From contig CM073590.1 of assembly GCA_037074705.1 (NCBI GenBank), positions 115,216,100 through 115,280,099 on the forward strand: a stretch of DNA of 64,000 bases, written 5' to 3'. Each line of letters opens with the position of its first letter. Position 1 is the stretch's first letter. The DNA is from Zhengitettix transpicula (lineage: Eukaryota; Arthropoda; Insecta; Orthoptera; Tetrigidae). The translations under genes and the position numbers were made by a program. Shown here one piece after another: positions 33,542 to 46,103 of this stretch. The notes under the pieces were generated by a model. That model was not told the origin of the DNA. It did not search any database and saw nothing but the letters and a program-made list of their open reading frames with translations.

Positions 33542-36500
33542 GTCTGTATTTGCCTATGTTTCTTATAATTTTTATATACTTTTATTGTGCATTTGTATAT
33601 AACTTCATTAAAATTCTAATTAATACTTCTTATTATTAGGACGTACATTTACGTTACATGTAAGGTTCACATGAGTTTCCCGAGTGATTTACGATATCAC
33701 AGATCTTATCATACTGGAATCCTTTAGCTGAAAAATTATTTTGTCCATAATTTTTTCATTTCGTAATATAACACGTCTGGTAATGAAATAAAGAAATATT
33801 ATTAATAATTTAATTAATTTAAGCTTTGTGTACAATTTTTCTGTTACATATTATAACACATTCTGATTTTTTTTTCATTCCAGGTATGCAGTTGGATCCA
33901 ACCAGTTCTTTTGTTTCCATTGTCGTTTTCTGTAAGTTAGTTCTCAATTTTAACTAATATCTTTATAGCTTTGTGGGGTCGTTTCCAAAAAATATAATAT
34001 TTAACTCTGAATTTTAGTTGATTCATGTAATATAATTGAAAATATAGGTTCAAGGAAATGGGGCGGCTAATATAACCATAATTATAAATAATTTATAAAT
34101 TCAATGTCTAATTATTTCTGGATATTTAACTCTCTTCTTGTATGAACATTTTCCTTATAAACAGAAAAAACTATATACGTTCTTCTAGATACTAAATTTG
34201 CACACACAATAATACTTTCGGAGAATTTCCGTAAAGAATGCAACAGAAAGCGTGCTATAAGATACGGGAGTCATTCCACTGGTTAAAACTAAAGCGCTAA
34301 AGTCGTGTCGGGGTACAGTCTTCGCAAAAATTAAGAACAATATACGAGATTATAATTGCCATAAATTTCCTATTTAAACAACAAAAGTTAACATTTCAAG
34401 AGTTTTAGACCGTGGAAAAGCACAGCTAATACCGAAACTGCTCACGCGGTCCATTCTAATATTTTATTTTACTAGTTACTAAAGGCTATAAAAATAAGTC
34501 AGTCATTAAACTAAGAATACTATGATTTTAAAGTAATTAAATTAAAGAATTACATGTTATGGAAATACAAACGCAGAAGTACTATGTTTGGACATAACAA
34601 CGAAAAACCCCATCATTGTACTATAAAGATAAATAATAAAAAGTAAACTTTAATTTTTAGAACGCAAGTCTTTTCAGGAATTGATTAATTTGCTCTTATG
34701 TTCTGGACATGATTATAGAATTTTTTCATCTCTTCAACTTCAACATAGTCATGTTGTATTCCCCAGATATAATCTAGGTCTCCCTAATGGTCGATCCAAA
34801 TGTTGCATTCCTTATTTGTAACTTCATGTGATGTAAATCTCTAAATTAATTTTTTTAAAAACAGATTATTCTGTCATAATTTACTGATATTTTTATTGAT
34901 ATTCACTTAACGTCAAATGAATATAAATCGTATAAGAGCATATTTTCTAGAATTTTTCATTATATCGTAAAAATATGTAGGGTTATCATAATTTATAAAT
35001 GACGGAACACAATTTATGACCATTCGTTGTGCGTCCGTTCACGTGAACATATCGTTAATGGCGAACTTTAAAAATTTACAATTTAATTACATACTATTAT
35101 TTAAATTATAGTCAAAATATCAAGACTAAAGTTCATTACGGATCAAACTGAATCTTATAATTTCGATAACGTAATGAAGTCTGTGATTCCCTTAATGGTT
35201 GCAGAGCATCAACAAAAGCTGAGTGTTTGCCTATTGTCTTTACGCGTATTTCATTATACTTATTCCAGTGGAAGATTGTGTGTATGATTGTGAGGGGGAA
35301 GTGGCACTCCTCGCAAGTGGGTGGAGCTGATTTTGAAAAGATGTAGGCATTTGTAAGTTGTGTATGTAGCGATCTGATCCTTGATATTATTAGTTTATGT
35401 GTTTTAACAATATTTTTGTAATATCTTCACTTTCGTTGACAATAAGTAATGGTGAATGGGCCATAACTTAATACATTTTCTTCTTAATAAAGGTGCTAAA
35501 TTTCTCTAAAATTTAATTTAATTTACGTAATTATATACATAGATATATACTCAAATATTGATAAAATTACATACTAGAAATGCTATTTTCCCTTGGTTTC
35601 CCTTTCTCATAAGTCTTTTCCCATTCGTATCCGTACCGCAGTACTTCACCGCTGATCACGATTTAATTTTTCTGTTAGTAAATAAACTATTCCAAATTAT
35701 TTGTTTATGGAATCAAGTAATCAAGTAACCAAATTAATCAGTACAGATAGTAATTTTAGTAGATACGAATTATATCTGAAGAAATCCTGACCTCCTGAAA
35801 TTTAAGTATCTTATATGAACAGGATGTATGAAAATAAATTTTGTATATGTGACGGAACCCACATTTTACAACTAATTAAGTTCCACGGGAGTGTTCCAGA
35901 ATTCATATAGCTCGTGAGATTATCCAGGTTATATTGGAGGGCAAGACAAGTTAATTAACAGAATTAATGTGTTTTGTAATTTTATTAAACACGAAATAAT
36001 TTGAAAAGCAAATTTAAAATATAATTATTTCACCGGCTAAAATGACACATTTAATCCATTTAATAAATTTACATTTGAAATATAAATTTAATGTTTCATT
36101 TAGAAATTATTTATATTTCATTAATCAGCTAATGTCTATTTATGCTATACATTTCAATGTCTAATAATCATGGTGGAGATATCTAGTTATTACTTTGTTT
36201 GATATTAATTTGCTTACATTTTTCTATATTTGAAATTAATATGTAACCTGTAATTATAAATTTTTAAGATTTGTAAGAAGAAATTAGAATCAATATCAAA
36301 TATGTACTCATTCGAATAAACAATGATTCACAATTATCATGAATACGTCTTCTAAACCAATTCATTTTAGTAAACAGCAAAGTTTGAAAACAAAATATAC
36401 ATAGGCATCTGTCACATAAGTATGTGTGACCTGCCATTTGCAATCACATTTTTAATTTTAATTATTATTTTTTAATTCGAATTTATATCGCATAATAAAG

Positions 36501-36640
36501 AATGATTTGAATCGCCTTGAGGATTGTATCTTTGTCCAGGGATTCCTGCTGTTTTTAGTGGTAGAAGTATAATGTTTGTATGATTAGTCTGTTGTTACAT
36601 TTTGAATGTTGTGATTAAAGTGTTTTTCAAATGATAATCG
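33542..36640. other. AT-rich DNA; one candidate micro-exon
   Basis: Apart from the micro-exon candidate at 33884-33931, I see no coding frames, RNA genes or repeats. Confidence 0.5.
33884..33931 (+). other. Candidate 48-bp micro-exon
   Basis: A strong 3' splice-site-like string (CTGATTTTTTTTTCATTCCAG ends at 33883: long pyrimidine run then CAG) precedes 48 bases with no stop in any frame, followed at once by a consensus donor GTAAGT (33932-33937). The length is a multiple of three. The three possible peptides are VCSWIQPVLLFPLSFS (phase 0), YAVGSNQFFCFHCRF and MQLDPTSSFVSIVVF; I cannot match any to a known protein. If the window is inside a long intron, such a small exon could be real. Chance occurrence in 64 kb is also quite possible. 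Confidence 0.25.
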
Positions 36641-36915
36641 TTTTTTTAGGGTAACAAGCTACATGAGGGTAATTCAAATGGTGGCAACTCCCCTTTAACA
36701 AACATAGGAATGGATTTGAAATGGGGGATGCGGAAGGGTAAAGGAAGGTATCTAAGGGTTAACTAAGCACCCCGGGCTATATTTTAAGGATCCTACCAAG
36801 CATTTGTCTAAAAGTGATGCAGGGCAAACCCTACAAACATGTATCAGGTAGGTCGGGCATTGGGTAATTGTCCCACGCCCTTTGTATGGCGGGAGATGGG
36901 TTTGCTGTGGGATGC
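36641..36915 (-). mobile_element. Family A retroposon, 5'-truncated copy
   Basis: On plus it starts with the T-run of the tail and AGGGTAACAAGCTACATGAG, and ends at GTTTGCTGTGGGATGC. It corresponds to the 3' half of the element. It is moderately diverged (for example AAGCACCCCGGGCTATATTT). Truncation at the 5' end with a retained A-tail is typical of retroposons. Confidence 0.85.
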
Positions 36916-37831
36916 AAATAAACGTTTCAGACAGCTCGGTCTATTCATGACGTTGGGGCGTAATTATCGAGTTAAGGGTATGTAGTATCACGATAATGTT
37001 CGTGTAATAAAATATTTGACAGTGCGGACCTAGATTAAAAATGTTATGAATATCGTTTAGACAGAAATTTTTATCAAAATATATTAAGATATGTCGACAT
37101 CCGCAGAATTCACCCGTATCATTGAATATTGAGTCGCTGAATATTTAAAACTCTTGTTAAATATTTTTAAATTATATGGACGTTATGATATATAGAATAT
37201 CTACATGGGCTAGAGACGTTAAATATGCTTAATACTAATATATTCTGCAATAAAATTACTTTTTGTTAAGTACAGATAATTTGTATTTTTGCGCATGATA
37301 GCATTTCTGTGTATAAATGAACATGCCATCAACGATTATATTTAAATCGTCACAGTAAGTCGTGTCTGATTTTCGTATTCACATTTTTATGGAGCTAAAA
37401 TTATGAACTCTCATTCGAACCTGACTCTCATGAAATAATGAACAACATTCGACATATATACTTTATATAACGGAGAACGAAAATCGTGAATCGTTGATGT
37501 AAACCTAAGATTGTATTACGTTGCTAGTTTAATGAAAATGATATCGATATCCTAGTTTTTGGAACGTTAATTCCGTATTCTTCCAGTAGATACCGCTATA
37601 AATAATTTTATTGACAACAATGTTAGTCACGAATATGTGTTATAGGTCCTTCAATTAAAAAACTGAAATCTACAGAACTAATTGTTGAATCAGAGTAATG
37701 GAAGGAAAATTCTCCCATTTATTGCCTCATTGACGAGTGTAGATTAACGTTTAAAATTATTTCTGTAGTCCTCTTATAAGAACACAGGATCATTCGAAAT
37801 TAATGTGTAAAATAAATGGAAGACTAGTATA
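36916..37831. other. AT-rich DNA, nothing recognised
   Basis: No gene or repeat identified between family A and the mariner. If the primer-binding site at 39041 is real, some of this could be an LTR interrupted by the mariner, but I cannot show it. Confidence 0.4.
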
Positions 37832-38850
37832 CCACTGTGATCAAAAAGTAAGGTAAAATTGTCATTTAAAACTTCCGGGTATTAGGAAGGTATCTAATTT
37901 TTTTCCCTAGGTTGGTAGGACTGTCTATAATATTTGACAAGCGTCTTTTATGTTAAAAGGTTTAATAATCGCCAAATTACACGTGTTTTTGTAAACAACC
38001 GAAAGTGAATTTTTCGATTTTTGCAATGGGAGATTTTGTTGAGCAAGAAACTTGCAACAAATTTTGTTTGCGGAACGAATATTCTTGTGCGGACACGTTG
38101 AAGGCCTTTGGCGATCAAACTATGGCACAATAAAACGTTTATAAGTGGTACAACGAGTTCAAAGACGAACCGCGCTCTGGACGACCATCAACGTCTACCG
38201 ACGAGGGCCATGTCCAAACAATCAAAGATTTGGTGCTTGAAAATCGTCGACGGACAATTAGAGATCTCACTGATAGTGTTGGAATATCATTTGGCTCGGC
38301 CCAAACCATTTTGAAGAATGTTTTGTGACTGAAACGCGTCAAGTCTCGATTGGTGGTAAAAAAGCGTCGCGTTGATGTGTGTGAAACTTTGCTGTCTGAC
38401 TATCAGGACCACTTGAAATGCATCATTACTGGAGACGAGACTTTGATTTACGCATACGATCCTGAAACCACCGACCAATCCAGCGAATATCGTGCAAAAG
38501 GTGGTTCCTTCGTCACGATAATGCACCATGATTATTAATGCGTTGGTTCTTCGCGACTCACATCGATCTGCAACCACCGTATGCGACTTCTGGCTATTCA
38601 GCAAACTCAAAAGGCCTATGCGGGGACGCCGTTTTGACACGATCGAGGAGAGAAAAACCGAATCGAAGAAGGTCTTGAAGGCTATGCAAGAAAAATACTA
38701 TTCCGACTGTTTCGAGGACTAGAAAAAGCGTTGGAAAAAGTGCGTTTTATCGGACGGGGATTACTTTGAAGGGGATGAAATTGATTTGGAAGAATAAATA
38801 AAGATTTTATATTTTATAAATAAATTCATCTTACTTTTTGTTCACAGTGA
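37832..38850 (+). mobile_element. mariner-family DNA transposon, complete ends, defective
   Basis: The 5' inverted repeat CCACTGTGATCAAAAAGTAA begins at 37832 and the 3' repeat ending TTACTTTTTGTTCACAGTGA finishes at 38850; they pair as inverted repeats over more than 20 bp with few mismatches. TA at 37830-37831 and TA at 38851-38852 are the target duplication. The length of 1019 bp is short of the roughly 1.3 kb usual for mariners, because the transposase region has deletions. Confidence 0.95.
38026..38797 (+). pseudogene. mariner transposase pseudogene
   Basis: The frame begins at ATG 38026. It shows the N-terminal helix-turn-helix region (YKWYNEF, then SGRPSTSTDEG) and the first catalytic motif TGDETLIYAYDPET, and ends with the TAA at 38795-38797. 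It is broken by in-frame stops at 38131 (TAA), 38326 (TGA) and 38720 (TAG, where the left-edge copy has W). A deletion of roughly 200 bp near 38502 removes the segment between the first and second catalytic D motifs and shifts the frame. Another deletion near 38580 removes the YSPDLAP part of the third motif. It cannot make an active enzyme. Confidence 0.93.
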
Positions 38851-39040
38851 TATAATTTCGAATGTAAATTAAGAGAATGTAAGAAGAGAATTAATAATTA
38901 TAACAAGACATTATAATGATAATTGATTGTACGATTTTGAAATGTTGACAAAATGTCCTAAAAAAACTTTCAATATTTGTATATTTGTATTTACGCAACC
39001 TAAACAAAAACTTCCTAACATAAACCATACAAGATATATT

Positions 39041-39058
39041 TGGCGCCCAACGTGGGGC
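39041..39058 (+). other. tRNA-Lys primer-binding site of an LTR retroelement (relic)
   Basis: TGGCGCCCAACGTGGGGC is an exact 18-base match to the complement of the 3' end of animal tRNA-Lys, a primer used by gypsy-type and other LTR elements. An LTR would be expected to end just upstream (in ...CATACAAGATATATT). Its start is not identified; the mariner at 37832-38850 lies only 190 bp upstream and may interrupt it. The 240 bp downstream include an ATG frame starting MEVEGIKGKINKLEF with an early stop, which could be the remains of gag. Confidence 0.6.
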
Positions 39059-40079
39059 CACGTCCACAAAACTGAGAACTATTATAAAAATGTATTAATA
39101 CACGAATATATATGATTAAAAAATAATTGCGGATCCCAACATTAACATGGAGGTAGAAGGCATTAAAGGGAAAATTAATAAATTAGAATTCATGATGTCA
39201 TTGAATTTGTGTAAATTGGTCAAAGATTTGACACTGTGAATAAGTACTTGAGGGGAGGCATTAAAAAGTATGAAGTGTCGATCGAGAGGTTATAAAAATT
39301 AAGCATCCTAGTGAACCACATGTCTAATGTACCAGATGCACAATTGTTGAAACTATGTGCTAATTTAAACTAAAAAATTTATTGTCACTACACAAATCAG
39401 ATTAACAGGACATACTCCGGTGATAATCTTAGCATGGGTAGCATAGAAACCTAAAATGTATTTAGAGATGATTACAGTAATGTACTGCCTTTCCATGTTG
39501 CAATTACTCGAGGATATAGTTACGGTGCAAAAAGTGATATTCAGGAAAATAAAAATGTATCATTATAACGTATTCAGCACTCTATAATTCAATACAATTG
39601 TGGAATAATTTCTCTTAATTTCTTATTCGTCTCTAGACGCATTCAACGGGTCGTAGATATTATCATTGGGATGTCTGTTGTTGTTATAATGGAACAGAAT
39701 GCAAAGCGACGAAGTTATACTAAAGTAGTCACCATTTAAAAAAAAGTAAGAAATCTCCAAATGTAAAAGATTCCGTTTTAAATTCGTGGGCGGAATACAA
39801 CGGACTGTTAGCATGGTAAACGTTTCGGCTGCTAGTAGGGAAGATGAATCTAACTGTTTCTCTAACAAAGCCCACATGCTGCCAGTTCCAGCCTCCAAGC
39901 TCTGGAGCATAAATTTCCACAGCCGAGATATTAACTCCTCGTCCGGACTCGAAACCAGAACTCGCATATCAAAACTTCAACGAGGGAGCATAAACACTGT
40001 TTGCAATATATACTGAAACTGTATACCAGAAGAGAGGGCACAATTAAAAAGAGATCAACACGAACTTTTTACAACATGT
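39059..40079. other. Possible decayed internal region of an LTR element, then unrecognised DNA
   Basis: 39149-39380 has short coding-like stretches broken by stops. At 39623-39967 the minus strand is open for 114 codons (MRVLVSSPDEELISRLWKFM...). The sequence is GC-richer there and open in other frames on both strands as well. No domain is recognised; it may be part of an unnamed repeat. Confidence 0.3.
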
Positions 40080-40345
40080 GAATTAAAAATACGAATCTTA
40101 AAATTACACACACTTGCCCGATGCACGTTTTCCCGATAACAATATCCAAATTGACGTTTCCCTGACAGGTCATTTTCCCGAAAGGTTTACGAAATAATGC
40201 ATAATATTAACATTGTAAATTAAGTTATTCGTTAATGCTGGAACAACTTCAACCAAATTGGGTACACGTATCACCTAAGATCTAGGAAAAATCCAGCGGA
40301 ATTAAGATGTCTAGAACCCCTATAGGGCGGGGGGGGGGGCATTTT
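40080..40345. repeat. Possible Helitron-like or related repeat fragment
   Basis: Contains GCTGGAACAACTTCAACCAA followed by ATTGGGTACACGTATCAC, then ACCCCTATAGGGCG and an 11-G run. From memory, this order (a GCTGGACCGATTTCAACCAA-like block, then an ACCCCT-like block) is common in the bodies of non-autonomous Helitrons of arthropods and agrees loosely with 30470-30510. No ends were found. Confidence 0.3.
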
Positions 40346-42479
40346 CAAAATTAAAAATATTCAACTGCATATATAATGGCGCCAAATAAATAGTTTACGG
40401 GGTCGCTCAGATTCATAATGCCACTCTCCATGCATTTAGTATCGAATTTATTCCTCTAAAGGTAGGGACCGGTATGCGGTAGTGTGAAAATAATGATAAA
40501 AAATTACGATAATTACCAAGATTGGTTGACTTCATCTAAGGTGGTAACCAATGAAATCTATTACATTTCTCGCTAAACGAAATTCTTCCAGATGTTTGAA
40601 ATTTTCGTGTGCCCGTCTGCGAAACATATGCTTCTGGGTTTCAATTTGTTCGACCTTTAATTTTTGTCGCCACTGTAATCTGTCAAGCATCCTCATAAAT
40701 TCTTATATTCCGCGAGTCCATTGCATCTTTTCTCTTTGTACCCCAGACGTCCGTAGAACCGAGTAGCCTCAATTCGCTTAACCAAACAACGGCTTTCGTC
40801 TATGAAATAACTCTCGATAAATTGTCTTTCATTACAGACATTCAAGTAACCTATTTTACTTTATGATGAATTTTAGTCATAATTATTTACCAATGCAATG
40901 GTCGTAATAATTGCTTACTATTAATAATTTTTATTCATTTATCAAATTTAGTGTTGTATGATGGACGTGAGGGGAACATGGCTGCTGAACACACTCCGAT
41001 CTCTAAACGGAAGTCAGAGAAACGTATAAATCCGCGGGGCGGCAGAATATTACAGTTGCGATTGGAACAGTTTTGGTGGAGAGAAGGTAGGCATGCCCAG
41101 TTTTCGGTGTTGATGGCTGTAGAGCCAGGACTAATGAGCACCTCGTAGGGAGAAAAAGCTGTTCCTGTGGAGTTCTGCGGTTCGTCCTGACAGTTTCAGC
41201 ATCGACGGAACCACTGGGCTGCCCATCCTAAAGCATTTCAGACGTGTTTCAAGTTTCGACCCCAGTGTGATGCGGTCTTTCCAATATCGATCTTTGCCAT
41301 TGATTGTTTTATTTTTATTAAATGTTCCTTGTCCGACGCTTTAATGACCTTGAGAGAGTCAATTGCCCTGATAATAATTAATTATATATTTTTTAGTTCA
41401 ATTCCGAAGTAAATTTTTGTTAATAAACTTATTTACTAATTTATTTGACTTTATATTAAATATTTTATTTTAAATCCCCACATATAATATATTTTTGTTA
41501 TATAATCTGCGCATAAAATATAATCACTAATAAATAACAAATAATCGTTTAACTAGCGCGACGATAAAAAATTGTATCTGATTATATACTGCTGTATTTT
41601 TCTTATAATTCAGGAAAGGCAACGTGAACTCTGCGTCACCGATGTGGAATAATGTTTGTTGTAATAAGTACGGTTAAAATCTCCGTGAAAGAGGCAATCC
41701 CCTCTGTCCCCACGGGATCCGTCTTGCTCCTGTTCTGCTCCAAATCCCCTCTGAAAAAAAAAAGGAGGACAGTGTTTGCCACAAAGACTGCTACAGGCTT
41801 CCCTATTACACGGCCAGGAGCGCACGTCATATTATAACCCACCACGCAACAAACCTTGCTCTTTTGCGCTACTGTGCGCTCATATAATTATTTGAAATTG
41901 TTTCCCGAACCGTGACCAAGGTATCACTGGACACGGTGCCGTTTTTACAAAATATTAAAATTTTTTACTTTTTTTTCCATGATGACTAAAACTGCTCACT
42001 AGGAAATCTAACGAAGTAAATAGTGGGCGATGACAAAACTGTAACTGACATGAAACCGATAAACAAGTATCTGACCTCTTCCCGGCATCCAAAATTGGTA
42101 CAGGAACCTGAAATTGAATATTCATACACTTAAAAAAATATAGTCACATGGATTTTTAGCTCTACACTTTATGCCTAAACGAAAGTAAAAGTAATTGCAT
42201 TACATTAGCTGTGGGGGTGGGAGGGAAGGGAATTCGATAGACAGTTTATCCTGAACGCAATGAACATAGTGTGATAAATGCCACAGAACTTGGGTTAATA
42301 CCATGATTTTGATAAATGATATAAGGAGAAGTCGACGGAAACATTAAAACAGTAACAGACAATGAATTACTACGGTCGAGTTGTTTAATAGGCGTTACAC
42401 AATAAAATAAAATTATTACTTTGGTTTGAGTGCTCTTTTAATACAGTTCTCGGGAAAATATATTTTGTGTTCTTCTCCG
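40346..42479. other. DNA with two GC-richer patches, nothing recognised
   Basis: 40950-41300 and 41610-41850 are GC-richer and open for 60-70 codons on both strands, without recognisable products. An A-run of 10 lies at 41754-41763. There is no defensible gene. Confidence 0.45.
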
Positions 42480-43640
42480 CCTCAATTGCCCTAATCTCAT
42501 CTCTGACTTATCAATTTCCACCTTTAAATAATACGTATAATTAATATAAGTAGTTGTTTACAGTACGACAAAAATGCCCATTTGAAAAATCGAATTTAAC
42601 GTATTTTCTATGTTGCTTTTATTCCGATAATAGCAACGAAATACTTTTATTTACCAAAGATCATAGTAATTCCTTAATACCTTTGGCTTCCATATTGGCA
42701 CCATCTGAAATATCATCTCTGCCTTATAAATTCCCATATTCAAATAGTTAAACAAGTTAATTCATATAAGTAGTTTTGTAGAATACGGTTTTAATGACTA
42801 TTGGGAAAATCTAATTTGGTGTATTTTGTTGGACGTGTTTCTTATTCTTATAAGAGCAACTAAATACTTAATTACGTACTTTAAATACTGACGAACACTG
42901 TTGTAGTATATGAATTTGTTTCTTTTTGATTAACAGTAACAATATGTATTATTTTTGCTTGATAATTCGTCTTTTATCAAGGATTATGAGTTACGAACTG
43001 GTTGAGACATGTGAAAGAATTTTCACTGTAATGATTACATTCTTATGGATAATTACATCTGATGTTTTATTGAATAAAAACTTTATGTTAAACGAAGAGG
43101 ATTAAATAATTAAAATGTTATGATTACACGCACCCTTTATTCAACACTTTAGTTAAATGGCGCGATAAATTGATCGTATAAAGACATTATTTTCAGTTAA
43201 TATATACAATTTCATGGTTTGAAATATACTTTTGTCGGTGATTTTTGATGACACACAAATATAATATGAAGAAACAAAATTTACACCACTACAAATTTAA
43301 TAGGGGATGTCATATAATTTAAAGTAGAGACTCATTCCCTCAGGATTGCCTTAATTAGGGCCATGCCATTCAGAAGAACATACCGTAGATAATTAAAAAG
43401 AACACTTAAACATAAATTTTTCAGGCTTCTAAAACTACAACAGAACTGCCAGCATTGAAGGAATTGCAATAACTTTACAGACAAGACAAATGGTATTAGT
43501 ACTGCATTACTGTGGTTCTTCTCCGCCACCAGTACGCACTTTTATTATCCTAAGCTTATAGTAAGTCCTTCGTTATTGGCGCTGTCTGAAATATCACCTC
43601 TGCCTTATAAATCCCCATCTTTAATTAATTAATTAACATA
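42480..43640. repeat. Diverged direct repeats, ~216-bp unit plus a third distant copy
   Basis: A block with CATCTCTG...TTATAAATTCCCAT...ATAAGTAGTTGT...AAAATCTAATTT...TATTTT...TTATTC...AGCAACTAAATAC occurs at about 42497-42700 and again at 42713-42880 (offset 216 bp). Its first part (TCTGAAATATCACCTCTGCC...ATAAGTAGTTG) recurs at 43586-43665. The copies are well diverged, so this is an old local duplication or an unnamed repeat. Confidence 0.55.
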
Positions 43641-45797
43641 TATAATAAATATAAGTAGTTGCTACTATAATTGAATGAATATGTCTCTTGATTATTTTAC
43701 GTGACTTAAAATATTGTGATAATGTAGTAAATTCGTAATACACTGAAAAGCCGTGAAACGAATTCAAGATGAAATATTAAATATCCTAAAAATGTCATAA
43801 ATTAATATTAATAATTTTATTAATAATTATTTTAAGCTAGCAAGTAATTTCATCTACAAATTGATATAGTGCTCTAGTATGCCTGATTAAACAACAATTA
43901 GCCATAATCTGCTATTATTTTGTAACACGATTTTATTGCTGAACAGTTTGTTTAGTTATTACTATGCAGGAATTGCATTACTAATTATTTACACACGTCC
44001 ACTCAAATAGCAGATTACAGACACGTTATTCTGATACAAACTCCAAAACAGTTGTGTGTTTTTGCAGTGCAGTGCTTAATAAACAGCAGTAAAGAGATTA
44101 TTAAATATGAATTTATATTTATTTCAAAATAGAAACATATGTATACGTCTGCAAAAGTGAATAAATCTGAATTGAAATAGCCTAAAACCAGAATAATTGT
44201 AAGCAAAAATACGTAAGTTCAATCGAGTAAGAAACAAAAAAAATGAAGCGAATTAAATCGCATAAATTAAAATAAACGAGGAAGTTAGTTCAAACTGAGA
44301 GAATAATAATAGCTGTTGTTGAGGTATATACATATTAACGTAAATGCATATATGCCATACACAATTTATGATACGCTATATAATTTTTCTCCTATACTAA
44401 CTAAATAAATACATGAAATGTTTCTCGAATTGTATGACTGATACTGTTTTGGCAATCAGTAAATGGAAAATGCTTCTGAATTTTCGTTATGAACAATTTT
44501 TTATGACCGCAAAATATTGATATATAGGATTCTGATATATATTCTGAAAACTGGGTTCGTCATACATATAGCAGTAACGGAAGTTTTAGACGTCTACGTT
44601 TTTGGTAATTTATTTATATATATATACGGTTACTCTCGTCATTTTTACTTCAAAGTAGGAACCCGTATTGCTTGCCTTGTAATGTAATAAACCATATTTA
44701 TCAGAATTCGTGAATTATTTAATATGTAGAGCAAATTCCACGTAACTAACTCATTTTTAAGTTTATTTGAAGTTTTTAAAGGGCAATTTCAGGTTGAAAT
44801 TTTTCTATATATAGAATTTATATTTTCATTGTCATCTCAGAAAGTTACTTTTTGTCATTCACTATTTTACAGTCAATATTACCAATCAAAGCGAATTAAT
44901 CTAAAAAATCGTGATTAATATAAAAAAGTGAAGTTGATTGTGAAAGTTAAATCTTCCGTTTCTAATACTTAAAATGACATTAAACAATTCGTATGTTTCA
45001 AGTTAGTAGGTCGCAATCTTAAAAAACAAAATTCCCCCGTGCCTCCATCAGAGCGGTCGATCAGGCGCTGTTTGAAATAATAATGATTCATTAACAAAAC
45101 TAGGCCTTTGTAACTAAATGTGATTGGTCTTATTTTTAATTCGGTAGTTCACGTTACTCTGAACACAAGTGCTCTAGCAATTGTAAAGAGCCTTCATTAA
45201 TTGATTGCTTATTTTATTTCAATTACTATATAATATCATTTGAATTACGTATGAATATTAATTGGTAAAGACGTATTTGGAAGAAAGAATATGTCTCAAA
45301 TTGAGAGACGGTTAATTTATTCTAATGTGTAATTTTATCGAGTAGATGTTGTTTGTGAAACTTTATAAGTCAGCGTGGAGAATTAGATGGTTTAAGGGCG
45401 AAAAGTTGGATTTAGGAGACAATTACAGTCTGTAAGTAATCGTCAATGGATGCTATTATGAGAAATTTTTGTTTGTGGCGACTAGCAAAAAAATCGAGGC
45501 GACAGAAAAAAACTTTTCAAAGGCTTGTTAATTTCGGATGTAGTTTCGTGTTAATGTCGGATGTGGTACTTTTAACTCTACAGATGTCATCGGTATTTAG
45601 GAGATTGTATTAGAGATTTCACAAGATAGTTTGGGTTGGTGGCTATAAATTACATCGTAGCTTCTTTTGCAGATTGCCGTAGTTGCTACATGAATATTGC
45701 TCCTAGATATAACTTAAATAAGATACTGTAAACATTATTATTATAATTTATATAAATATTAATCTTATTAATTTATAAATAATTACATTTTTATTTT
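43641..45797. other. AT-rich DNA, nothing recognised
   Basis: No gene, RNA or repeat family identified. Confidence 0.5.
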
Positions 45798-46018
45798 TTT
45801 TTATTTTTTACGGCAACAGGCTACATGAGAGTGATCCACTTTGGGCGACTCCCCTTTAATAGCATAGGAAGGGATTAGAAAGGGGGTATGCGGAAGGGTA
45901 GAGGAAGGTAGCCAAGGGTTACTAGGGCTATGGTTTAAGGATCCTACCCGGCATTCGCCTAAAGAAATTCAAAGAAAACCCTAGAAAAACCTGCATCGGG
46001 TAGGTCGGGCATTGGATA
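45798..46018 (-). mobile_element. Family A retroposon, 5'-truncated, in cluster
   Basis: T-rich tail, then GGCAACAGGCTACATGAGAG, down to GGTAGGTCGGGCATTGG, where the match ends abruptly. Immediately right is CTCTCGCAGG, normally found at the 5' end of the family. So this copy has either a large internal deletion or inserted next to such a motif. It is head to head with the copy at 46104. Confidence 0.85.
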
Positions 46019-46079
46019 CTCTCGCAGGCTATTATTGTTAAATTACATTAAATGTAATCGAATTTTAGACCGGAGTAAG

Positions 46080-46103
46080 CCTGCGAGAGGATTCTCTCGC
46101 AGG
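46080..46103. repeat. Perfect hairpin CCTGCGAGAG-GATT-CTCTCGCAGG
   Basis: Ten-base arms with a four-base spacer. Further copies of the same word lie at 46019-46028 (CTCTCGCAGG), 46108-46116 (CCTGCGAGG variant) and 46122-46131 (CTCTCGCAGG). The word is the 5'-end motif of family A. Confidence 0.85.

Noticed and set aside
40951..41148. 65-codon plus frame (MLYDGREGNMAAEHTPI...) and the 68-codon minus frame over it
   Set aside because: No homology recognised and both strands open equally; insufficient support.
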